From contig JASBRM010000256.1 in assembly GCA_030149405.1 (NCBI GenBank), forward strand, positions 1 to 9,920: 9,920 nucleotides of DNA. Direction: 5' to 3'. This document shows, one piece after another, positions 1-5,688 of the stretch (position 1 is its first letter; the number at the start of each line of letters is the position of its first letter). The DNA is from Neptuniibacter sp. (GTDB taxonomy: Bacteria; Pseudomonadota; Gammaproteobacteria; Pseudomonadales; Balneatricaceae). The notes under the pieces are model-generated. The model was not told where the DNA came from. It searched no databases and saw nothing but the letters and a program-made list of their open reading frames with translations. A program made the translations under genes and the position numbers.

Positions 1-1959
1 CAGGCATTTGATCTTGAAGCTTACAAAGCATTCCTGACAGAGATTGGCTACCTTCTGCCTGAAGGCGACGACTTCGAAGCATCCACAGCAAACGTTGATC
101 CAGAAATGGCAACAATGGCGGGCCCACAGCTGGTAGTACCAGTGATGAACGCTCGTTTTGCTCTGAACGCTGCTAACGCACGTTGGGGTAGCTTCTACGA
201 TGCACTGTACGGCACTGATGCAGTTTCCGAAGAAGGCGGCGCTGAGAAAACTGGCGGTTACAACCCAGTACGTGGAGCGAAGGTAATCGAAGCAGCTCGC
301 GAATTCCTGGATAAAGCGGCTCCGCTGGCTGCTGGCTCCCACAAAGATTCTACTGGTTACAGCATCGCTGATGGCAAACTGGCTGTAGCAATGAAAGATG
401 GCAGCACTACAACACTGGCTGATGCTGAGAAGCTGGTTGGTTACAACGGTGAACAGTCTGCTCCGGAATCAATCCTTTTCGCTAACAACGGCCTGCACTT
501 TGAAGTTCAGGTAGACCGTGACAGCCAGATCGGTAAAGACGATGCTGCAGGCATCAAAGATATCGTAATGGAAGCAGCTCTGACTGCGATCATGGACTGT
601 GAAGATTCTGTTGCTGCAGTAGATGGCGATGACAAAGTAGTTATCTACCGCAACTGGTTGGGTTTGATGAAAGGCGACCTGACTGAAGAAGTTAATAAAG
701 GCGGCAAGACTTTCACTCGTTCTATCAATGGCGACCGTGAATTTACTGCTCTGGACGGTTCTTCTCTGGCCCTTAAAGGCCGCAGCCTGATGTTCGTTCG
801 TAACGTAGGTCACCTGATGACTAACGAAGCGATTCTGGACAAAGAGGGTAACGAAGTACCAGAAGGCATCATGGACGGCATGGTGACTACCCTGATCTCT
901 ATCCACGACATCAAGGGTAACGGCAAGTACAGCAACACTGTTACTGGCTCTACTTACATCGTTAAGCCAAAGATGCACGGTCCAGAAGAAGTAGCATTTG
1001 CTAACGAACTGTTCGGCCGCATCGAAGATGTACTGGGGCTGGAACGCTTCACCATGAAGATGGGTATCATGGATGAAGAGCGCCGCACTACAGTTAACCT
1101 GAAAGAGTGTATCCGCGCAGCGAAAGAGCGTGTTGTATTCATCAACACTGGCTTCCTGGACCGTACGGGTGACGAGATCCACACTTCTATGGAAGCAGGC
1201 CCAATGATCCGCAAAGGTGACATGAAAGCGGCTTCTTGGATCGGCGCTTACGAAAACTGGAACGTAGATAACGGTCTGCTGTGTGGTCTGCAGGGTAAAG
1301 CACAGATCGGTAAAGGTATGTGGCCAATCCCAGATCAGATGGCAAACATGCTGGAAGCTAAGATCGGCCACCCAATGTCTGGTGCTAACACTGCATGGGT
1401 TCCATCTCCAACAGCTGCTGTACTGCACGCAACTCACTACCATCAGGTAGACGTTTTTGCGCGCCAGGACGAACTGAAAGCACGTGACCGTGCGAATCTG
1501 GACGACATCCTGACTGTACCGGTTGAAGCAAACCCAAGCTGGTCTGCTGAAGAGATTCAGGAAGAGCTGGATAACAACGCACAGGGCATCCTGGGTTACG
1601 TTGTTCGCTGGATCGACCAGGGCGTTGGTTGCTCCAAAGTGCCTGACATCAACGATGTAGGTCTGATGGAAGACCGTGCGACTCTGCGTATCTCTAGCCA
1701 GCACATTGCTAACTGGTTGCGTCACGGCATCTGCTCTGAAGAGCAGGTAATGGAAACGCTTAAGCGCATGGCTGCTGTAGTAGATCGTCAGAACGAAAAC
1801 GATCCTCTGTACCGCCCAATGGCTGGCAACTTTGAAGACAGCGTAGCTTTCGCAGCAGCATGTGAGCTGGTAATCGAAGGCTGTGTACAGCCAAACGGTT
1901 ACACAGAGCCTGTTCTGCACCGTCGCCGTATCGAAGCTAAAGCTAAGTTTGGTGCTTAA
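1..1959 (+). CDS. glcB: Malate synthase G, 5'-truncated by window edge
   Basis: Condenses glyoxylate with acetyl-CoA to make malate, in the cytoplasm, in glyoxylate and glycolate use. The reading frame is open from base 1 through a TAA at 1957-1959, giving 652 codons; the ATG at 106 is internal, since codons before it also read as malate synthase. Family hallmarks seen: RNVGHLM (the Arg at codon 267 matches the catalytic Arg, E. coli Arg338 as I recall), GIMDEERRT (codon 359 Glu) and GFLDRTGDE (codon 387 Asp) for Mg binding, [22 protein letters not shown], and [16 protein letters not shown] with the catalytic Asp at codon 558. Aligning on the Arg implies about 71 missing N-terminal residues and a full length near the usual 720-725. 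Codon choice is strongly biased (CTG, CGT, GGT, AAC), unlike the genes downstream, suggesting high expression. It stands alone before a terminator, so the rest of any glc cluster would lie upstream. Confidence 0.97.
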   Translation, partial: QAFDLEAYKAFLTEIGYLLPEGDDFEASTANVDPEMATMAGPQLVVPVMNARFALNAANARWGSFYDALYGTDAVSEEGGAEKTGGYNPVRGAKVIEAAREFLDKAAPLAAGSHKDSTGYSIADGKLAVAMKDGSTTTLADAEKLVGYNGEQSAPESILFANNGLHFEVQVDRDSQIGKDDAAGIKDIVMEAALTAIMDCEDSVAAVDGDDKVVIYRNWLGLMKGDLTEEVNKGGKTFTRSINGDREFTALDGSSLALKGRSLMFVRNVGHLMTNEAILDKEGNEVPEGIMDGMVTTLISIHDIKGNGKYSNTVTGSTYIVKPKMHGPEEVAFANELFGRIEDVLGLERFTMKMGIMDEERRTTVNLKECIRAAKERVVFINTGFLDRTGDEIHTSMEAGPMIRKGDMKAASWIGAYENWNVDNGLLCGLQGKAQIGKGMWPIPDQMANMLEAKIGHPMSGANTAWVPSPTAAVLHATHYHQVDVFARQDELKARDRANLDDILTVPVEANPSWSAEEIQEELDNNAQGILGYVVRWIDQGVGCSKVPDINDVGLMEDRATLRISSQHIANWLRHGICSEEQVMETLKRMAAVVDRQNENDPLYRPMAGNFEDSVAFAAACELVIEGCVQPNGYTEPVLHRRRIEAKAKFGA

Positions 1960-1991
1960 GAATCAGACATCTGATTAAACACTAGCAACGT

Positions 1992-2026
1992 AAAAAGCCG
2001 TGTACCTTAGGGGACACGGCTTTTTT
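1992..2026 (+). terminator. Intrinsic terminator after glcB
   Basis: Stem GCCGTGT (1997-2003) pairs with ACACGGC (2014-2020). It is flanked by A5 on the left and T6 (2021-2026) on the right, so the stem can extend by A-U pairs. It begins about 30 bases after the glcB stop. The A and T tracts make it usable in both directions, but no minus-strand gene ends here. Confidence 0.93.
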
Positions 2027-2070
2027 GTTTCAGGTACACTGAATACCTCAATTCTTTATCAAATATTGAT

Positions 2071-2901
2071 ATGACTCACGCCGAGCAACTAGCAAACTTT
2101 ATTCTCAAACATCCAAAACTGGTCGTTTTAACCGGCGCTGGTGTGAGTACCGATTCCGGCATTCCTGCTTATCGTGATCAAAAGGGTAACTGGATGCACT
2201 CTGCACCCGTTCAGCATAAAGAGTACATGGAAAGTTACTATGCCCGACAACGCTTTTGGGCCCGCAGTCTGATCGGCTGGCCTTTAATTCGTGATGCACA
2301 ACCCAGTGATGCCCACTACGCTTTGGCTGAACTTGAAAAGCTTGGGTATATTAAATTGCTCATCACACAAAATGTTGACCGCCTCCATCAACGTTCAGGC
2401 AGTCAAAAAGTGATCGATCTGCATGGCCGTTCTGATCGCGTTAAGTGCATGAGTTGTAACCGCGACTATGATCGCCGCCCACTTCATGATTTATCTGCAG
2501 AGATGAACCCTCAGTTTGAAATCAGGGAAGCTATGGCCCGCCCGGATGGCGATGCAGCTCTGGAGACTGAAGCTTTCAAAGATTTCAATGTTCCAGATTG
2601 TGATGAGTGTGGAGGAATATTAAAGCCTGATGTTGTCTACTTTGGCGACAATGTGCCTAAAGAATCTGTTTTCGAAGCACTGGATGCGCTAGAACAAGCG
2701 GATGCCCTACTCACGGTAGGTACTTCTCTGATGGTTTACTCTGGATACAGATTCTGCAAAAGAGCCCATGAGTGGAAAAAACCAGTCTGTGCCTTGAATT
2801 TAGGTGTAACCCGGGCGGACCCAATTTTAGATTTAAAGCTAGATGCCCCCATTAAAGAGACACTGGAAGAAGCTGTACAGCTTCTGAAAGGAAGCTCTTA
2901 G
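2071..2901 (+). CDS. NAD-dependent protein deacylase, SIRT4-class sirtuin
   Basis: Removes acyl groups from lysines using NAD+, releasing nicotinamide and O-acyl-ADP-ribose; cytoplasmic. At 276 aa it has the complete sirtuin core: GAGVSTDSGIPAYRD (residues 22-36) for NAD, TQNVD (99-103), the catalytic His118 in LHGR, a zinc site from C126-x2-C129 and C177-x2-C180, KPDVVYFGDNVP (185-196) and GTSL (217-220). The STDSGIPAYRD form and the 48-residue step between the cysteine pairs match the SIRT4-type class, whereas CobB (class III) has a shorter zinc loop. The class-III Tyr/Arg acyl-pocket motif is not evident, so a desuccinylase role is less likely; the true acyl substrate cannot be read from sequence. 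The ATG follows an AT-rich stretch with no clear Shine-Dalgarno, so translation may be weak or the leader short. The stop overlaps that of bfd on the other strand. Family sure, substrate unknown. Confidence 0.93.
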   Translation: MTHAEQLANFILKHPKLVVLTGAGVSTDSGIPAYRDQKGNWMHSAPVQHKEYMESYYARQRFWARSLIGWPLIRDAQPSDAHYALAELEKLGYIKLLITQNVDRLHQRSGSQKVIDLHGRSDRVKCMSCNRDYDRRPLHDLSAEMNPQFEIREAMARPDGDAALETEAFKDFNVPDCDECGGILKPDVVYFGDNVPKESVFEALDALEQADALLTVGTSLMVYSGYRFCKRAHEWKKPVCALNLGVTRADPILDLKLDAPIKETLEEAVQLLKGSS

Positions 2902-3092
2902 GCAGGAACGGCAAGATCAAAATCAGATTCAGCCAGGTGCTCTTGCATCACTTTTCTTGCGGCACAAACACACTTACCACACTGTTTACCCACCGCTAGC
3001 TCTTTATTCAAATCACGAACAGAACGCGCTCCCTGATCAACAGCATGACGGACATCGCTACAGGTAATGTTTTCACAGATACATACAAACAT
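2898..3092 (-). CDS. bfd: Bacterioferritin-associated ferredoxin Bfd
   Basis: A 64-aa [2Fe-2S] protein that docks on bacterioferritin and passes electrons to its haem, reducing stored Fe(III) so that iron is released. The cluster ligands of the family are present at the expected places: C4 and C6 in MFVCIC, C38 and C41 in GKQCGKC, followed by the family AAR-VM tail. Two extra cysteines (C11, C43) are visible and are not family ligands. An in-frame GTG nine bases upstream (3099-3101) would add three residues. I chose the ATG at 3090-3092 because the family begins M-[YF]-V-C and because a GGGTGAG purine stretch lies four bases before it. The gene is divergent from the bacterioferritin pair and converges on the sirtuin gene, overlapping its stop by four bases. 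A Fur box sits on its promoter, so expression should rise in iron starvation. Confidence 0.95.
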   Translation of the reverse strand: MFVCICENITCSDVRHAVDQGARSVRDLNKELAVGKQCGKCVCAARKVMQEHLAESDFDLAVPA

Positions 3093-3122
3093 CAGACTCA
3101 CCCGCCTAAATAAAACTGGTAA

Positions 3123-3137
3123 TGATAATAATTATCA
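3123..3137 (-). promoter_or_regulatory. Fur box over the bfd promoter
   Basis: TGATAATAATTATCA is an exact match to the 7-1-7 Fur consensus TGATAAT-N-ATTATCA. The perfect dyad extends to 17 bases (3122-3138). It covers the proposed bfd -10 box and half of the spacer, so Fur-Fe(II) bound here should block RNA polymerase. Confidence 0.93.
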
Positions 3138-3153
3138 TAAGCTGGATTTTCAA
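3125..3153 (-). promoter_or_regulatory. Sigma-70 promoter of bfd (proximal)
   Basis: Read on the minus strand, TTGAAA (plus 3148-3153) stands 17 bases from TATTAT (plus 3125-3130). Each hexamer matches consensus in five of six bases, at ideal spacing. Transcription would start near 3118, giving an untranslated leader of about 25 bases. The Fur box lies directly on the -10 element. Confidence 0.85.
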
Positions 3154-3174
3154 GATAAAAAATGCGAATCTTGT

Positions 3175-3189
3175 TGAAAATTATTCTCA
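3175..3189 (-). promoter_or_regulatory. Second Fur-like box in the bfd-bfr spacer
   Basis: TGAAAATTATTCTCA matches the 7-1-7 Fur consensus in 12 of 14 informative bases, one mismatch per half. It lies 37 bases (centre to centre 52) from the first box, on the bfr side. It overlaps the possible distal bfd-directed promoter. It could equally regulate a plus-strand transcript; the strand given is a choice. Confidence 0.7.
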
Positions 3190-3208
3190 TTGGACAAATG
3201 AGTTTGAA
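3180..3208 (-). promoter_or_regulatory. Possible distal bfd-directed promoter
   Basis: On the minus strand TTCAAA (plus 3203-3208) is 17 bases from AATAAT (plus 3180-3185), matching consensus in four and five of six bases. The -10 lies inside the second Fur-like box, repeating the arrangement of the proximal promoter. This coincidence supports it, but the -35 is weak. Confidence 0.4.
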
Positions 3209-3239
3209 TGCTGTTCATTATTCACAGGAAGCAGCTTCG

Positions 3240-3272
3240 AATAACCAACTGATTTCATTGGTTATTTTATAT
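3240..3272 (+). terminator. Terminator-like hairpin in the bfd-bfr spacer
   Basis: AATAACCAA (3240-3248) and TTGGTTATT (3258-3266) form a perfect 9-base stem with a 9-base loop, followed by the T-rich TTAT run. The tail favours plus-strand use. No annotated plus-strand gene ends here, so if real it would end a short transcript from the spacer. The stem is AT-rich, which weakens the call. Confidence 0.45.
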
Positions 3273-3319
3273 GCGAGCCCTTTTAAGATGGCTTAGTTGA
3301 TACCGGGTATGCTTAACAA

Positions 3320-3347
3320 TAATGAGAACCCAACTCATTAATTTTTT
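3320..3347 (+). terminator. Weak terminator-like hairpin upstream of bfr
   Basis: TAATGAG (3320-3326) pairs with CTCATTA (3334-3340) around a 7-base loop, followed by A and T6 (3342-3347). It is about 100 bases before the first bfr gene. The stem is only seven pairs and mostly A-U, and the AATGAG...CTCATT core may instead be a protein-binding dyad. Confidence 0.3.
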
Positions 3348-3449
3348 CAACCATATGTTTTTAAAGGTTTTTTTGATTTACAGAACTATATAACCTAGAC
3401 TTTTTCCACTTCAATTCAGCTGGGCGACAAGATTCAAAGGAGATCTCCC

Positions 3450-3914
3450 ATGCAAGGCGATAAACAAGTTATCAGCTACCTGAACAAGGTACTGACCAGT
3501 GAGCTGACCTCAATCAACCAGTTTTTCCTGCATGCTCGTATGTATAAAAACTGGGGATTGGATGAGTTGAACAGTAAGGCTTACAAAAAATCGATCAAGG
3601 ATATGAAGCAGGCCGACGACCTGATCGAGCGCATTCTATTTCTTGAGGGGCTGCCGAACCTTCAACAATTAGGCCGTCTACGTATTGGTGAGCACACTGA
3701 AGAGATGCTGCAATGTGATATGGATTTCCAACTAGAGCAACTCACAGTACTTCGCGAAGCCATTGCTTACTGTGAAACTGCCAGTGATTATGTCAGTCGA
3801 GAGCTACTCGAAGATATTCTTGAATACGAAGAAGAGCATGTTGATTGGATCGAAACTCAGCAGTACCTGATCAGCAATACCGGTATTGAAAACTACCTGC
3901 AATCCCAAATGTAA
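3450..3914 (+). CDS. bfr: Bacterioferritin subunit, haem-binding type with degenerate ferroxidase site
   Basis: A 154-aa four-helix ferritin-like subunit of the iron-storage shell, starting at the ATG seven bases after a strong AAAGGAG (3436-3442). Numbering matches E. coli Bfr without gaps. Met52, the axial haem ligand at the dimer interface, is present (DMKQ, 51-54). Of the six dinuclear ferroxidase ligands, Glu18, Glu127 and His130 remain, but Glu51 is Asp, His54 is Gln and Glu94 is Gln. The subunit should therefore bind haem but oxidise iron poorly alone. The helix framework is otherwise typical (INQFFLHARM, ERILFLEGLPNLQ, DYVSRELL). The next gene, 15 bases downstream, encodes the complementary subunit, and the two are very likely co-transcribed. 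The opposing bfd gene supplies the reductant for iron release. Equivalent pairs are known in Neisseria and Pseudomonas. Confidence 0.95.
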   Translation: MQGDKQVISYLNKVLTSELTSINQFFLHARMYKNWGLDELNSKAYKKSIKDMKQADDLIERILFLEGLPNLQQLGRLRIGEHTEEMLQCDMDFQLEQLTVLREAIAYCETASDYVSRELLEDILEYEEEHVDWIETQQYLISNTGIENYLQSQM

Positions 3915-3929
3915 GCGGAGAAGAATATT

Positions 3930-4403
3930 ATGAAAGGCAACCAACGCGTAATTGATGCCCTGAACGGCCTGCTTGCAATGGAGCTGGCAGCAATGGACCA
4001 GTACTTCATCCACTCCCGTATGTACGATGACTGGGGTCTGCACAAGCTATTTGAGCGTATTGATCATGAATTTGATGATGAAAAAGGACACGCTGCGGCA
4101 CTGATCGAACGCATGCTGTTTTTGGAGGGCACTCCAGATATGACCAAACGAGACGGTTTCAAAGTCGGTACCGATGTACCTTCAATGCTGGAATCTGATC
4201 TACGTGTCGAATATGAAGTGGATAAAAAGCTGAAAGATGCCATCAAAGTCTGTGAAGAAGAGCAAGATTACGTCAGCCGCGAGATTCTGGAAAAGCTTCT
4301 GGATGATACTGAGGTCGACCACGCTTATTGGCTGGAAAAACAGCTAGGTCTGATTAAGAAAATCGGCCTTCCCAATTATCTTCAATCCCAGATGGGTGCG
4401 TAA
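3930..4403 (+). CDS. bfr: Bacterioferritin subunit, ferroxidase-competent, lacking the haem ligand
   Basis: A 157-aa partner of the preceding subunit, expected to oxidise Fe(II) and load the shared mineral core. Glu18, Glu51, His54, Glu94 and the E-x-x-H pair (Glu128, His131) give a full ferroxidase centre; a one-residue insertion just before that pair shifts its numbering by one relative to E. coli Bfr. Position 52, the haem Met in the other subunit, is Lys (DEKGH, 50-54), so homodimers of this chain should not bind haem in the normal way. The N-terminus [19 protein letters not shown] is typical of this paralogue class. GGAG (3917-3920) lies nine bases before the ATG. A terminator follows 16 bases after the stop, closing a two-gene unit. 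The two chains are clearly diverged, not a recent duplication. Confidence 0.95.
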   Translation: MKGNQRVIDALNGLLAMELAAMDQYFIHSRMYDDWGLHKLFERIDHEFDDEKGHAAALIERMLFLEGTPDMTKRDGFKVGTDVPSMLESDLRVEYEVDKKLKDAIKVCEEEQDYVSREILEKLLDDTEVDHAYWLEKQLGLIKKIGLPNYLQSQMGA

Positions 4404-4418
4404 GCTTCCCACATTCTT

Positions 4419-4445
4419 AAAAGGCGCTAGCAACAGCGCCTTTTT
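4419..4445 (+). terminator. Intrinsic terminator after the bfr pair
   Basis: AGGCGCT (4422-4428) pairs with AGCGCCT (4435-4441) around the loop AGCAAC, with AAA before and a T5 run at 4441-4445. It separates the bacterioferritin unit from ppiC. Confidence 0.93.
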
Positions 4446-4509
4446 ATTGCCTCCCCTTCTATCCATCAATTACGGTAAAATTATGTTTTAGACTTTGGAG
4501 AGCATCTCA

Positions 4510-4791
4510 ATGGCCAACCGCGCATGTGCCCGTCATATTCTGGTGAAAACCCGGGATCAGGCAGAAAAGCTAAAGAAACAACTCAAACGGGGTGCAGATT
4601 TTGGCAAACTCGCCAAAAAGCACTCCCTCTGCCCTTCTGGAAAGCGAGGCGGCGATCTGGGTGAATTCAGACGTGGAGAGATGGTCAAGCCGTTCGATGA
4701 TGTGGTATTCAAAAAACCAGAACTGGTTGTTCACGGTCCTGTTAAAACCAAATTTGGTTGGCACCTGATTGAAACGATTTACCGAAACTAA
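4510..4791 (+). CDS. ppiC: Parvulin-type peptidyl-prolyl isomerase PpiC
   Basis: A 93-aa single-domain cytoplasmic parvulin that speeds cis/trans isomerisation of Xaa-Pro bonds. Length and sequence follow E. coli PpiC closely: the ARHILVK opening with His9, [21 protein letters not shown] (in two parts, residues 28-48), DLGEF (49-53), Met58 and Phe62 lining the proline pocket, KFGWHLI with the second conserved His, and the YRN C-terminus. An in-frame TTG at 4495 would add five residues. The ATG at 4510 was chosen because TTTGGAGAG sits seven bases upstream of it and the family begins MA. No signal peptide is present. A TAAAAT (4476-4481) could be its -10, without a good -35. The gene appears monocistronic, with a terminator before it and a convergent neighbour after it. 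Confidence 0.95.
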   Translation: MANRACARHILVKTRDQAEKLKKQLKRGADFGKLAKKHSLCPSGKRGGDLGEFRRGEMVKPFDDVVFKKPELVVHGPVKTKFGWHLIETIYRN

Positions 4792-4807
4792 TCACAATAC
4801 ATCAAGC

Positions 4808-4832
4808 AAAAAAAGCGGCCCAAAAGGACCGC
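4808..4832 (-). terminator. Intrinsic terminator of yccA
   Basis: On the minus strand GCGGTCC (plus 4826-4832), a TTTT loop and GGGCCGC (plus 4815-4821) form a stem with one A-C mismatch, followed by a T7 run (A7 at plus 4808-4814). It lies about 60 bases after the yccA stop. Confidence 0.85.
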
Positions 4833-4840
4833 CACATAAG

Positions 4841-4856
4841 AACCCAACGGGGTTTT
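4841..4856 (+). terminator. Weak hairpin, possible ppiC terminator
   Basis: AACCC (4841-4845) pairs with GGGTT (4850-4854) around AACG, ending in TTTT at 4853-4856. It is 50 bases after the ppiC stop and reads the right way for it, but five pairs and a short T run make it marginal. Confidence 0.35.
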
Positions 4857-4890
4857 ATCACAAGTACATCGCTAGAGAGTAGCCACTGTT

Positions 4891-5559
4891 TTAGTCTTCG
4901 CTCAGGAAGCCCAACAGGTGCAACAAGCTGGTAAACAGGTTATAGATTGAAATGTAGAGCGAGACTGTAGCCATGATGTAGTTTGTCTCGCCACCATGGA
5001 TAATGTTGCTGGTCTCGTAAAGGATAAAGCCCGACATCAGCAGAACACACATCGCCGAAACTGCCAATGCCAGAGCTGGAATCTCAAAGAATATCGCTCC
5101 CAGGCTTGCTACAAAGGCAAGCAGCATTCCCACCATCAGGAAACCACCCATAAAGCTAAAACTCTTACGAGTAGTCAGCACGTAAGCTGACAAGCCCAGG
5201 AAGATAATACCGGTCATACCCATGGCATTCATGACGATGGTGCCACCACCCGGCATAGACAGGTAATAACCAACTATGGGCCCCAGGGTGTAACCCATAA
5301 AACCCGTTAATGCGAAAATTGAAGGCAGTCCCCAAACGCTGTTACGCAACTTTGCGGTTAGGAAATACAAACCAAAAAAACCAACCAGGGAGATAATCAC
5401 GCCTGGATGAGGCAACTGCAGAACTAAAGACACGCCAGCAGTGATTGCACTGAAAATCAACGTCATAGACAACAGTGCATAGGTATTTCGTAAAACTTTA
5501 TTTTGCTCCAGAGCAGAAGCTTGGCTCTGTGCAACTGAGCTGTTAATTGATGTTTGCAT
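4891..5559 (-). CDS. yccA: YccA-like Bax inhibitor-1 family inner-membrane protein
   Basis: A 222-aa protein of the BI-1/TMBIM family. E. coli YccA binds and restrains the FtsH membrane protease; other family members carry proton-gated calcium leak. The first 20-25 residues are polar with no signal peptide, then about seven hydrophobic segments follow (roughly 27-48, 53-70, 77-99, 108-130, 136-157, 161-181, 195-217). Sequence matches to E. coli YccA as I recall it are extensive: KVLRNTYALLS, FSAITA, SAYVLTTRK, and the family hallmark ETSNIIHGGETNYI followed by ATVSLYISIYN. The acidic residues in that segment correspond to the pH-sensing region of the fold. AGGAGA (plus 5566-5571) lies six bases before the ATG. 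The gene is monocistronic with its own terminator and diverges from an NhaR-like regulator across 129 bases. Confidence 0.94.
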   Translation of the reverse strand: MQTSINSSVAQSQASALEQNKVLRNTYALLSMTLIFSAITAGVSLVLQLPHPGVIISLVGFFGLYFLTAKLRNSVWGLPSIFALTGFMGYTLGPIVGYYLSMPGGGTIVMNAMGMTGIIFLGLSAYVLTTRKSFSFMGGFLMVGMLLAFVASLGAIFFEIPALALAVSAMCVLLMSGFILYETSNIIHGGETNYIMATVSLYISIYNLFTSLLHLLGFLSED

Positions 5560-5592
5560 TACATATCTCCTGTAACACTGTCTTGAAAGAAA

Positions 5593-5614
5593 ATTCTTCC
5601 AACCGTATGAGAAT
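5593..5614. promoter_or_regulatory. Dyad in the yccA-nhaR spacer, possible LysR-type operator
   Basis: ATTCT (5593-5597) and AGAAT (5610-5614) form an inverted repeat with a 12-base gap, close to but not exactly the T-N11-A geometry of LysR operators. It lies in the 129 bases shared by the divergent yccA and LysR-type genes and overlaps the weak yccA -10 proposed separately. Confidence 0.3.
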
Positions 5615-5632
5615 GCAATCTACCAGCTTCAA
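5604..5632 (-). promoter_or_regulatory. Possible yccA promoter
   Basis: On the minus strand TTGAAG (plus 5627-5632) is 17 bases from CATACG (plus 5604-5609). The -35 matches consensus in four of six bases but the -10 in only three, so spacing is the main support. Confidence 0.3.
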
Positions 5633-5688
5633 AAACCAATAAAACTCGATTATTCTTCATTTATTCATCATTTTTATCGAAGAGTATT

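Larger units (their letters stand above)
3093..3449. other. Structured intergenic region between bfd and bfr
   Basis: This 357-base AT-rich spacer between divergent genes contains, from left to right: the bfd promoter with its Fur box, a second Fur-like box, a CTCATT/AATGAG hairpin (3186-3202), a 9-base inverted repeat with a T-rich tail (3240-3272), a short dyad ATACC-G-GGTAT (3300-3310), and a TAATGAG/CTCATTA hairpin followed by T6 (3320-3347). I found no convincing -35/-10 pair for bfr; the AT-rich TATATAAC at 3387-3394 is a possible -10. I see no protein gene here. Confidence 0.8.

Noticed and set aside
469..1920. A 483-codon open frame on the minus strand inside glcB
   Set aside because: It lies fully antisense to a certain gene with strongly biased codons, which commonly opens such frames. 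The translation shows no recognisable family.
3093..3101. Upstream GTG start for bfd giving MSL before MFVCIC
   Set aside because: The Bfd family starts M-[YF]-V-C, and the purine-rich ribosome-binding stretch is placed for the ATG at 3090-3092.
3198..3296. A 32-codon plus-strand frame (ATG AGT TTG...) in the bfd-bfr spacer
   Set aside because: No Shine-Dalgarno precedes it, the peptide has no recognisable feature, and it runs through the hairpins of the spacer. A chance frame is more likely.
3373..3394. TTGATT and TATAAC before bfr as a -35/-10 pair
   Set aside because: They are only 10 bases apart, too close for a sigma-70 promoter. TATATAAC may still act as a -10 with a poor -35.
4495..4509. 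TTG start extending PpiC by five residues
   Set aside because: The TTG lies within the ribosome-binding sequence of the ATG at 4510, and PpiC proteins start at that ATG.
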